A program made the position numbers and the translations under genes. Below, one piece after another: positions 24,641 to 34,579 of a DNA stretch of 64,000 nucleotides; position 1 is the stretch's first letter, and every line of letters starts with the position of its first letter. Under the pieces are notes generated by a model. It did no database searches. It was not told the origin of the DNA and was given only the letters and a program-made list of their open reading frames with translations. The DNA is from Xenoacremonium recifei (taxonomy: Eukaryota; Ascomycota; Sordariomycetes; Hypocreales; Nectriaceae). The stretch is from the NCBI GenBank assembly GCA_012184525.1, contig WOFQ01000004.1:310001-374000 (forward strand), read 5' to 3'.

Positions 24641-25503
24641 CTACTTCCGCAGACTGTCAAGCCGCGCCTGAAGATCATCGTCCACGGGATCGCCGCCGCC
24701 GCCGCCGCCACCACCACCGCCTACAGCCTGCGCAATCTTGCCTTCGGGAACAGCTGTGCTGCCTATCGCAGTGGGAGTCTCACCGAGCTGGTCCTAGTTA
24801 GCAACCTGAGAGCCTTTGGTAGAAAGGGGAAGAAGCTCACCGCCTGATTAAAGTCAATGCCAATCTCCTCCAAAACTTGCTCGACGACCTCGTCTCCCTC
24901 CTCCTCTACTCCAACGTCCATCGCATCGTCGATAGCGTCGTCCATCATCTCCTGTCGCTGCTCCATTATATCGTTCTCTCGCTCAAACTCCATGGCAATT
25001 CGTTGGAGTTGAGGCAGATTCATCGACTTGTTCATGCTCCCAAGAGCCATTGTCGCGCCTTTCATTGCCTGCATCATCTGCTCGTTCGTCCGATAGGTCT
25101 ATCCCCGCTCGTTAGCCACCATTTTGGTGTACCTCGTGGTAGAACTGCCGTACCTGAAGCCGTAGCGAGATCTTCTGCAACTGGCTTCGCATGCCGTAGA
25201 ACTTCTCGATATACCGTCGTGTGCGCACCAGATCCTTGGCCTGGATCTTGCAAGCCCCCATCTGACCGTTCTTGGCGCTGGTCTTAATCTGCTGGATAAG
25301 CGTCTTCTCCTGCTTCTCCAGCTTAACGCGCATCTGGTCGAGTTCGCGGATGGCTTTGTCGAGCATGCGCTGGTTCTTGCGCAGACGCTCCGCGGGCGTC
25401 ATGCGCTTGCCGAAGGCCCATTCGAGAATCTGGCGATGCATGAATCAGTATCATGAAAGCGGGCAATGCAACAGAGCGGGGGGCATTATCAGCTTACGTT
25501 CAT
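24641..25503 (-). CDS. vps2: ESCRT-III subunit Vps2 (Did4/CHMP2)
   Basis: Vps2 co-polymerises with Vps24 on Snf7 filaments at endosomes and recruits the Vps4 ATPase for membrane scission. Model complement(join(24641..24787, 24841..25098, 25154..25429, 25498..25503)), 228 residues, the usual length. The first coding exon is just six bases (Met-Asn), giving MNILEWAFGKRMTPAERLRKNQR, the conserved first helix. Further family blocks are QAKDLVRTRRYIEKFYGMRSQL and MNLPQLQRIAMEFERE. A ten-Gly run (from GCC repeats at about 24693-24722) separates the core from the C-terminal MIT-interacting motif DDDLQARLDSLRK, which is intact. Intron 3 has two acceptors six bases apart (24788 or 24794), giving LGETP or DQLGETP; both are in frame. 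Shares its upstream region with fzo1. Confidence 0.93.
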
Positions 25504-26182
25504 GATGACTGGAGGGAGAGGATATTCCGAGGAATGAATGGAAGGGGAAGAACAGAGCAAGACCCAGGGTATTCGTGGGCTTGAGCGTGATATTCCGCGA
25601 TATCAAGGCAGCAGGAAATGGTCCATGGAAGACGAGCCAGAACGAAGACGCACAGTCCCAGCCCAGCCTCTTTCTCTACGTAACCGGTCGGAGTCCCGCA
25701 ACTGGGCCTGGCCGGGGTGTGGCTTGCGCCGGTGGGGGCCGTGGCGCGGGTGTCCTAAAATGGCATAGTGCGCTGCATTGCTGGAACTCCAACCAAAAAG
25801 TGCAGCTAATAGGCGTTGAAGACGCGGCTGAGAGGCTTAAGTTTGGGGATGTTGACGACATCCATCACCTGCATTTCCAAACAATGCTCAGATACAGCCA
25901 AATGCTCTTAAAGCGTGACTGGCTAGAATCCGAGCCGTAAACATCCGGAATCGCGATCGGAGTCCAGGCACTATATCATTCATGCAACCTCTTCCGATAA
26001 TGATCCGGCGCGTCAGCCAATCACCGCACCTCCGCAAAATTCAAGAGGCGACAATTTGCCGCTTTACCTAAAATCATGCAACCCGGGCCCGGCCAGCCTT
26101 GACTTCCAACCTCCAACCCCAACCCTCGTCATCCCGTTCGACATCGCCGCTCGAACATGCTGCTCGCCCTCGGCGCTTCATC
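25504..26182. promoter_or_regulatory. Divergent promoter region between vps2 and fzo1
   Basis: The 679 bases separate the ATGs of vps2 (-) and fzo1 (+), so both promoters and leaders must lie here or overlap. A CCAAT-type element (GTCAGCCAATCACC) occurs near 26013-26026. No ORF of interest. Confidence 0.6.
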
Positions 26183-26186
26183 ATGA
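26157..26186 (+). other. Nine-codon upstream ORF overlapping the fzo1 start
   Basis: An ATG at 26157 opens a nine-codon frame that ends with TGA at 26184-26186. That stop overlaps the fzo1 ATG at 26183 as ATGA. The frame differs from fzo1. It would matter only if the transcript starts upstream of 26157, which is likely from the absence of any other leader but not shown. Confidence 0.6.
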
Positions 26187-28941
26187 GCGAGGACTACTTC
26201 ACCGGCAAGGGCAAGGCTCCTCTGCGCCAGGAGACCGATTCCGACGCGCCCAAGGACGAGCCCGGCCCGCCATCGCCATCGACCGCCTCGCGCCCCAACT
26301 TCATGACGGTCGGCAATGGAACCACTTCGGAGCACGCTGCGCGCCTGCAGAACATGCTGGATGTAGACTCTGGATATGGCGGAAGCGTGGCGGGTGACGA
26401 ATCGCGATCCATGGCCTCGGGCGCGGCCTGGGACATGGCCATGCACCATGACCGCCCTGCGTCCGGCGCGGTTCACCAACTCTGGTACAACTCGCAGAAG
26501 GCAACGCTCGGCCGTTCAATCACCAGCGTTCTCAAGCTTCTAGAGGGTCTCCAGCAGATGAACTCCCTGTGGCCCGCTCACTATCCTTCCGTCCAGCGTG
26601 CTAGGAGCGCATCCCCGGATCCCCCTTCATCCCGTCCAGGACTCTCTCAGGCGCATTCGACCATGGGAAATGCCCCTTCCTCCTCCTCCGCACCCCGAAA
26701 TCCGCACCTACGACGATCCATGACCACCGTCGAAGACAGCTCTGCCGAATCCAGTCGAGCCGCCGAGAACAAGACCGTCCCCGAACCTCGATTAGTCTCA
26801 CCCCAGATCGCCCAAGAGTTCTCGATTCTGAAGCTGGACTTGAAGCTAGGAGCTCTGCATCAAACCGAGCTGGTCCATTCGCTAGAGAAGGGATCTATTG
26901 CGGCCCTCCTTGATGGAAAGATCAGTTCGAGTATCAAACATCTCCTCTCCTTGCGCGAACGTATCGACGACAAAGCCAGCAAGGTTCTCGTCACCGGCGA
27001 CTTGAACGCCGGAAAATCGACGTTCTGCAACGCGCTTCTCCGACGGAAGGTTCTTCCTGAAGATCAACAGCCCTGCACCTCCATCTTCTGTGAGGTTCTG
27101 AATGCAGAGGAGAACTCGGGGGTCGAGGAGGTGCACGCCGTCCATAAGAACTCCATTTACAACCGAAACGACGAGTCAACATACGACGTATATTCGCTAC
27201 AAGAATTGGAGAATATTGTCATCGACAACGAAACCTATACTCAATGCAAGGTCTACATCTTGGATTCCCGGACACTCGATGAGTCTCTGCTCAAGAATGG
27301 TGTAGTAGATATTGCCTTGATTGATGCGCCAGGCCTGAACTCGGACACGACCAAAACGACCGCCATCTTTGCGAGACAAGAGGAGATTGATGTCGTCGTC
27401 TTTGTTCTCTCGGCGGCAAATCACTTCACCCAGTCGTCCAGGGAATTCATCTGGGCGGCCGCGGCTGAGAAGGCGTACATCTTCATGGTGGTGAATGGAT
27501 TCGACACTATCAGAGACAAGGACCGATGTCGGAATATGATTCTTGATCAAGTTGCGGGTCTCAGTCCCAGGACATACAAGGAATCGTCAGAGCTGGTCCA
27601 CTTCGTCTCCAGCAACGCAGTGCCTCTTGGACCCTCTCCTCCCGGAGGACCTGGAGGTGGTGGCAGTGGAAGCTCGAGTGGTGGTGGAGGTGATCCTGGC
27701 GATGATGGTGACAAAGGCAAGGGAAAGGACCTCGACAAGATTCGTGACTTTGAGGCTCTGGAGCAGTCCCTGCGGAGATTTGTCCTGGAGAAGAGAGCGC
27801 GGTCGAAGCTGGCGCCAGCCCGGACGTATCTGCTCAACATCCTCAACGATGTCAACACCTTGGCAACGGTCAATCAGGAGGTGGCAAGGGGCGAACTTGA
27901 GCGCGTTACCCGTGAGCTCAAGGCACTGGAACCACAACTCGAGACAAGCAGGAAGGCTCTTTCGGAGGTGAGCGACCAGGTGGACGCGAACATCGAAGAC
28001 ACCTGCAAAGACGTCTATGATCACACTCGATCAACCCTCAACTCAGCTATCCTACGCGCCGGCAACGACAACTACGACGTCCCGTACCCCGGGTTCTTCT
28101 ACGCATTCCAGTATGCCGAGGACCTCAAGGAGGCCATGCTCTCCCGCATTGCAGAGTCAGTTACCAACTGCGAGGAGTATGCCCGCGGCAAGACCACATA
28201 CGGCGTCAACACCATCAAGCAGCTGGGCATCCTCCACATCGGTGACGAGTTCCAAAACCTTCAGTTCCGACCTGACGTCATGTTCCGGCGCAAGCGAGAT
28301 GCCCTCGCCCGCCAGGTGCACATTCCTACGGAACTCTGGGACTTTGTCGACTGGACGACACTGCTCCAGCGGCAGGAGAAGTATGCTGGCACAGGCTTGG
28401 CTGTGACAGTTGCTGGTGCGGTTGTGCCGCGCATGATTGGCATGAACACTTGGATGGACCAGGCTGTTGCAGCAACACGGATACTTAGCAACGACAATCT
28501 CCGGCAGCTTATCCTGCCTGGACTCGTTATAGCCGGTAAGTCAAGATTCCCTTTCGTGATTTGATTCAATATTCGAAACTAACTTGCCTTCCAGCCGTCG
28601 CCGCCTCTGCATATGTCCTCCAACAAATCCCCAACTCACTTCCCCCCAAGCTCGCCACCAAGATCTCTACCCAACTTGAGGACCTCGACTACGTGCACTC
28701 CAACGCCTCGCGCGTCTCCTCCGCCGTCCGCAAGGTCCTGCGCTTCCCCGCCGACAACCTGCGCGTCAGCCTCGACCAGAGCGTCAAGGAGCTCGGCAAC
28801 CGACGTGACGAGACCATCAAGGTCAAGGCTGAGAGCGAGCGCGCGTCCAAGTATTTTGGCGACCTGGCGCGTCAGAGCGAAGGCCAGCGCAACATGGTCG
28901 AGGCCTTGGATCTGGACGCTCTGCCGCCAGGTATGCATTAA
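26183..28941 (+). CDS. fzo1: Mitofusin Fzo1, outer-membrane fusion GTPase
   Basis: Dynamin-family GTPase that tethers and fuses mitochondrial outer membranes. Model join(26183..28535, 28595..28941), 899 residues (yeast 855). A ~220-residue N-terminal region with Ser/Pro stretches precedes the GTPase domain. G1 is VTGDLNAGKSTF (~268-279), G3 is IDAPGLN (~381), G4 is VNGFD (~437). A Gly/Ser/Pro-rich insert (~475-515, starting PSPPGGPGGG) lies within the later GTPase region, before the FEALEQSLRRFVLEKRARSKL helix. Two membrane-spanning segments sit at about 745-800 (LAVTVAGAVVPRMIGM and LPGLVIAAVAASAYVL), split by the intron. The C-terminal heptad-repeat helix follows and ends at ...DLDALPPGMH. 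The start at 26183 was chosen because the frame has no ATG further upstream; MSEDYFTGKGKA fits relatives. Convergent with the ADAL gene, 308 bases apart. Confidence 0.93.
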
Positions 28942-29249
28942 TGAGAGCAAAAGGGCAGGCGTTTAATGGGCTGTTACTGGTGGAATTCGTGGTTTGAAGT
29001 TATGAAAAAGGGACTGTTCTACATCACACAAACGAGTATTTGGCTTCGTTCTTCTCCCCTCGATCAGCGAGCTTGCACAGTCTCGCAGCTCGCAATTTTC
29101 TAAAGTCCTATGTTGTATGGAGCAAGCATAACCTCATGTCGTTAGTATAAATACCACTGTGTTTGTCAAGATCCAATACCGCAGCGCCTGGTCTAATGAG
29201 CCTTGATCCTATCTTGTCCCATCCCATCTATCTATCGGTGTCTATCATT
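28942..29249. other. Short convergent spacer between fzo1 and the ADAL gene
   Basis: Only 308 bases separate the two stop codons, so the 3' UTRs probably overlap. No further feature seen. Confidence 0.6.
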
Positions 29250-30449
29250 TCATGACCACATGATGCTTCGCAGTCGCTCCTTTTCCTCTTCGCCGCCGAA
29301 GATGGCATCGATGCCCTGCCGAGCCAAGCTGCAGACGGCGGCCCGATCGAGCTTGAAGTGTTGCGCAACCAGGCGGTATTCGTTTGAAAGAGGGCTTCCG
29401 AAAACGCCAACATCGTCGGTCTAAAGCTGGGTTAGCAGTCGTGTTCATCTCTTCGTCCCAAAGGAGACCACTCACCCCTAGCGATATCTTGACCCCTTCG
29501 ACATCCTTCCAGTGCCCATAGTGATGCGCCTCAAACCCTCCTGACACCACCATCATCCCCGCCTGCACATTGCAGCTCAAACACAGCTCAAGACACAATC
29601 CCCTCCGTGCAATCTCCTTTCTTGCCTCCTCGTGCTCCCAAATCACATGGCCCAGCCGCCCCGGGTTCCAGCCCAGCAACACATCCAACTCCTCACGACT
29701 GGCGCTCGCCTCCGCCTCCGCAAAGTGCACCGTCACGCCCAATCCCTCCTCCCCCGCAGCCTCGAACACGGGCGAGAAGACGCGAACACCGCCGCCTGTG
29801 TTGGCCGCCGGGTTGCCGCAGAGGTCCAACCCAACCACAATGGGACGGTGCGCGAGTGCGAGCGCCAGTACAGAGGAGGCCATCTCGGGGGCGTGGCGCC
29901 GGTCAACGGAGAGGATGAGGCGCGTGTGCAGCACCGGGTGCGCGGCCTCGAAGGCGGCGATAGTGTCGAGCAGGATGGACACGTAGGCGTCCGCGGAGAG
30001 GAGGGGCGTTGCGCGGGGAGTGGTGCGCAGTTCGAGATATACGACGCCATCATTGAGGAAGTCTGTCAGTACCGCGTTGGTCGAGTAGCGGATAGAGGCC
30101 TCGTCTGTGAGGAGGTTGTAGATATAGCTGCTGAATAGGGGGAAGAAGCTGGCCGAGGCGTCAGCAAGGATCGGAGGAGAAAGGGAGAAAGGGAGAAAGG
30201 GAGATATGAGTTACGTTTCGAGATCGTAGTCATGCTTGCCTTCAGGCATGACTACGAGGGGATCTTCTATGTCTGTCTCTCCGGCGGCCTTCTTCCGTAG
30301 CCAGACTTCGTGGAGTGTTCGGCGAGAGATGCTGCCTGTGAGATGAGCGTGAAGCTGTTGATGAATCGAGTGAGTGAGTTGAGCGTATGATGAGAGGGAG
30401 GGGTCGCATATACCTCAATCTTCGGCAAAGCTACATAATCCATATCCAT
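29250..30449 (-). CDS. Adenosine-deaminase-like protein (ADAL / N6-methyl-AMP deaminase)
   Basis: ADAL family enzymes hydrolyse N6-methylated AMP to IMP, clearing modified nucleotides; some fungal members may act on adenosine. Model complement(join(29250..29420, 29476..30148, 30215..30354, 30414..30449)), 339 residues, matching the family. Metal and catalytic residues are recognisable: KIELHAHLTGSISRRTL at residues 11-27 (HxH metal ligands), the VHFAEAE box (His and catalytic Glu) near residue 200, a downstream HVIWEHEE segment, and TDDVGVFGSPLSNEY near 283 (metal-binding and catalytic Asp). The second intron carries a (GGGAGAAA)n tract on the + strand. All splice junctions fall cleanly in frame. 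Exact substrate is inferred from family only. Confidence 0.88.
30172..30205. repeat. (AAAGGGAG)n tandem tract inside an ADAL intron
   Basis: About four copies of an 8-base purine unit on +. On the sense (-) strand it is a pyrimidine tract in the 66-base intron (30149-30214), close to the donor. It may assist or affect splicing. Confidence 0.75.
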
Positions 30450-31165
30450 TTTATCTCTGACTCGCTACGGAGAGATGTCTGTTACATTTCTCTAGTGTTA
30501 GTCACGAGCTGTAGAGGGATTTGAGAAGTATTGTCAAGCTGACCCCACACTACTATCGTAAATTCCAAGTCACGCAGCAATCTACCCTATATTGACAATC
30601 ATGTTCGGAGAGTTCTCAAAGCACTCAGTATTCCGAGTATTAGTAGTTGTTTCCCTAGCCTCCGTGTGGTTTGATTGCTTTCATTGGGATGATTTTCGTT
30701 GTAGGTATACCATGTGATTTCTCCGGATAACTCTGCTCCAAAGTAGGTCATCGGTGTGTCCAAGACCTCGAGAAAAGGACGACTCTCGATTTGACATAGA
30801 GAGCATACTTACTCTCATATATCCATCAAATTCATCAACAAGTCAACGACGTACACAGGCCAAAAGAATGAAAGTCTAGTAACAGTGACAAAATACATGT
30901 AAAGCCGCCGTTTCCTGGAGATGAGATCGCAGCTATTATCGCCCTCCATCTACTTATACATTTCATATGCAATATTTCCACCGCATCTCGGCCTCCAGAT
31001 TCCACCCATAGCTTTCATCAAGGCCGTTTCGTACCCTGACCTTCCGCGCCATCCCCTATAGTATTGTACATAAAATGGCCGGCAGGGCCTATCAATCAAT
31101 CACCAAGCTGAATGAAGTATTCACCAACTCGTCCACCGAGGTCGAAACCAATAATGAGGCTCAAT
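30450..31165. other. Intergenic between tom22 and the ADAL gene
   Basis: Promoter of the ADAL gene and 3' side of tom22, both on the - strand. AT-richer than the flanking genes. No gene seen. Confidence 0.55.
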
Positions 31166-31688
31166 CTACAGCGCAGGTCGAGCCTTGCCGTCGCCAATAG
31201 CAGCCCCAACCTTCTCAGCAGTTCCTTGCTCGTTACCGGCAGTCAGAAGCTCGCTTCCGGTCTGTCGCATGTTATACTCCTGCTCCATCGCCGTCAGCTG
31301 CTGGTCCTCAGCAAAGGACAGCGCGAACGGAACGCCGAAGAACAGAGCGGAAGTGGTGATGACCCAGGCGCCCTTGCTGCTGAAGGACAGGACGCTCCAG
31401 GCCGCTTTCGAGACGGTGTTCACGCGGCTGGAGATCCAGCTGCGGGTGGTAGGAGGCACGATGTCGCGCAACGCATATAATCGCTCGGTGAAGGTCTCGT
31501 TAAGGGGATCGAAGTCAGAGTCGTTGGAGATCTCAGAGTCTATGGGATGTTAGATGCCAATCTTCTCAGGGGGGATTTCGCGCAATAGGTGACGAACCAG
31601 TGTCGGTGTAGTCCTCGTCGTCCTCCGCCTCGGGACCAGCCTGAGGGTTCTGGAAATGCTCGTCCTCGACTTCGGTGAGAGTAACCAT
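31166..31688 (-). CDS. tom22: TOM22, central receptor of the mitochondrial outer-membrane translocase
   Basis: Tom22 receives preproteins from Tom20/Tom70 and organises the TOM complex. Model complement(join(31166..31539, 31598..31688)), 154 residues, equal to the size I expect for the Neurospora protein. The cytosolic N-terminus is strongly acidic (EVEDEHFQNPQAG..EAEDDEDYTDTDSE), the conserved LNETFTERLYALRDIVPP segment follows, and the membrane segment is AWVITTSALFFGVPFALSF (~residues 95-113). The short intermembrane-space tail contains AEDQQLTAMEQEYNMR. The single 58-base intron splits a GAC codon with a good branch site (CTAAC). Neighbour fzo1 also acts in the outer membrane, but the genes are not co-oriented. 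Confidence 0.92.
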
Positions 31689-33696
31689 TTTGGATGATTA
31701 AAGTTGTGTCGGCTTGTAGAAGGAGAGTATATTGATAAATCGCACGTGGTCGAAAGGATGTGACTCGGATGGGGTTTGTCGTCCCGGAAGAGGCTAAAGA
31801 AGAACGACAAAAAGGTAGACGAAGCTCGTTTTGGCGATCAAGAATCAGGCTTGGTCGGATAGAGCGGGAGCTGAGCTTGGGATGATAGATCCAAGCTCGT
31901 CGTCAAAATTGATGCTAGAAGGGTATAGGCGGGTCGAGTTTGATCCACACGAGTGGGAAAAACAAAGTACAAAGTCCCGAAGAAGAGAAGAACTTTGAGA
32001 AACCGATTGAGGTCACGGTTGGGGAAGAATGCCGATGGATGTTGGCGATTCTCCTGATGTCGTGGTTGTGCTGTAGTTGGCGATGGTCAAATTTTTTGGG
32101 CCTCTTGGAGCTCTGCCCGGCGCAAGGCCTCGGAGATGGAGCCGCAAGTTTAGCCGAAGATAGCGCTATCATCACGTGCCGACGCAGGATAGTAGGCTAA
32201 TGTCGTTCAGCGGCAACGAGGATAATTCGATTTCGAGGTGCATTTGAGCAGGAACGTCGTGTTCTAGACTTTAAATGTTATTTAAAGCTTTATATCTTGC
32301 TTTAAAATGATAATTTTGAGCCGCAAATGTTCTAAACCGACGTCGCATGGTACCCAGTGGCTGTGAAGCGGAGTATCGCATTCGAGAATGCTGATGATAG
32401 AACTTACGAATCTCTATCCTTATAGATACGATGGTTTTGAGTCAGGAGACATGTCTTCGCACAGAGAGGGGTTTACTTTGGAAGGTCATTCCAGTAAGCA
32501 CCTCTGTCCCTGGTGGGCTCGAAATTCGGACGCTCTTCACTCATATTGAGACGTCATGCTGATTTCTGCACGCTAACATTCCAAGTACAACGAAGAGAGA
32601 CCATGAACGTGGAATAAGATATGAACATCATACTTTGTGTGAAGATTAGAGCCATCACCTGATTGAAACCATATGAGGTTCAAGACCAACGGCCAATCTT
32701 GCAAGAACGTTCAATCTTGATTACACGACAATGAGAAAAAATTGCGCCCAGTCGTTGCCGAAGGATCTTCTCTGATACTCAATCGCCGAGATCAACAAGT
32801 TCGGGAATTTCAAACTCACCCGCGGAATTTGAGCTCCCGTGGAAATCGAGGTGATTTAGACACTGAATTTGATGGGCGGCGAGAGCACTCGATGCCCCTT
32901 TGCATCGCTTGTTACACGAGGGTCGGCAAACCAAGAAATTGCCCGATTGGGTCACCTGCATTCATAGTTGTTTCCAAGAGAAGCTACAAGCTGGTACGTT
33001 GGAGCTAGTATCGATGAATGTATTGTTCCTTGGCCTTCGACTTTACCGCCGGTATGTCGGATCACTTTCACTCGAGGAGGTCATATATGCAGAGATATCA
33101 CATTTCTTTCCTCCTTGTGTGCAAGGAAGTCAGTCCATTGGTTCCCGTCGACGTTGTTCTTTGTCACATCCTCAAACACATCATCCAGACTAATGCACCG
33201 CGTCACATTCAGGCGTAGCACGTGCGCCCGTTCGTTGATTTGCGCGCAGGAGAGGGAACAACGCGTACGTGAGAGACGACGCAATGGTACCAATGAGAAC
33301 GGGGATCAGGCGCATCCCGTCGGAGCTGGCTCACCGCAAGAACGCCCCCTTTTGGCGGCATCCAGATCTGGATCGTGACTCGTCACCTGGCGCTCGCTCA
33401 CTGCCGCAGGCACTCGCTCAACGCCGCGCGAAGGCATCGTGACCATGCACGGGGCGAGTCTCGGACGTCGCTGGCCTGGTTGCTTGCGGCCTAGCGTGGG
33501 TCTGCCGTCCAGTGCCAATCCGCCCGCTCCGGAGGCCGGCAGCCCGCCCGCACCATATTTTGCAGGCGTGGGTCCCCGCTGGAGCCCGTTGGAGCCCGCT
33601 GGAGCCGCTGGTGTCACCGGACCCCGCCCCGGGCCTTGCTGGGCGACGGGTTACAGGGCAGCAGCGCCCGCTGAGGCGTGGTTTTGCAGCAGCCCA

Positions 33697-33726
33697 GCAG
33701 GTACCTCGACCAAGTAGAGTACCTGC
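33697..33726. repeat. Inverted repeat with GCAGGTAC / GTACCTGC arms
   Basis: Perfect 8-base arms around a 14-base loop; the match extends by two more bases (TC/GA) if one base bulges. Could form a hairpin or be a pair of binding sites. It shares the GGTAC core with the tandem repeats at 34552 and 37981. Confidence 0.65.
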
Positions 33727-34551
33727 GCGTGCCTGAAGGGGCTGGCCACAGCGCCCAGCGCCTCAGGTCCCCGCGCTGAGCCACTGAGGCCGTCGCCTGG
33801 GAAAACTCTTCCCCCCCAAGAGTGCAGGGACCGCACAAGGTGCCAGAAGGCGCCCCAACATTTCCACATAGTGGCAACTCAAGAGCCCGCACAGGGCTGC
33901 TTCGACGGGCGCAACCAACAAGGTCGCTACCCTGGCTGGCCGTCCAATTCGCTGCTGCGAGTCCCAATGTCTGAGGCCTCCCCGCTGGTGATCGGTGGGC
34001 ACTGCATTACGGGCTCCTTGTTGACCCTGCTGTGCAGCACGGTGCCAAAGCTGGGTTGCTTGAGGGGTGACTGGGCGGAGATGCGCGTCTGATTGGAGGG
34101 CCCCAGCTGCCGAGCAAGATCGGGACCGGCATACCGGGTGTGCGCTTGTCCAGGTCGATATGTGGCGGTGCTACTCAGGCACGGGTCGTGTCAATTGCGT
34201 CTGTGGGTATCACGAGGACAAGAGACGCGAGATTGCATGTGTCCAGACTTTCGGCGAGCACGTTGAGTCAGATTGGGCGCAGCAGAGTCTACAGCGGGTG
34301 CTGAGAGATCACTTAGATCAGAGCCGGAACGAGGAGGCTCTGGCAGTGGAGGCGCTGCAAAAATAGCAACCAAACTCAGGGCAGATTCTGGAGGAGGCAA
34401 AAAGGGCGGGGTAAAGAAGCGGAGGAGACCTGAAGACAGGGCAAGGCAACGCAACGCAACCTGAGCGCAAGGCGGCCACACGTCAACCGCAACGCCAGCT
34501 GCTAACCGCAAGGCAGTGGCCATTGGTTGCGCGGCAGCGAACAAGGCTAGC

Positions 34552-34579
34552 GGCAGGTACAGCAGGTACAGCAGGTACT
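34552..34579. repeat. Three tandem copies of a 9-base unit, AGCAGGTAC
   Basis: The first copy reads GGCAGGTAC and the next two AGCAGGTAC. Contains the same CAGGTAC core as the inverted repeat 0.85 kb upstream. Confidence 0.75.

Noticed and set aside
32968..33378. 136-codon ORF, considered as transposon remnant
   Set aside because: No transposase or reverse transcriptase motif, no terminal repeats or target duplications visible.
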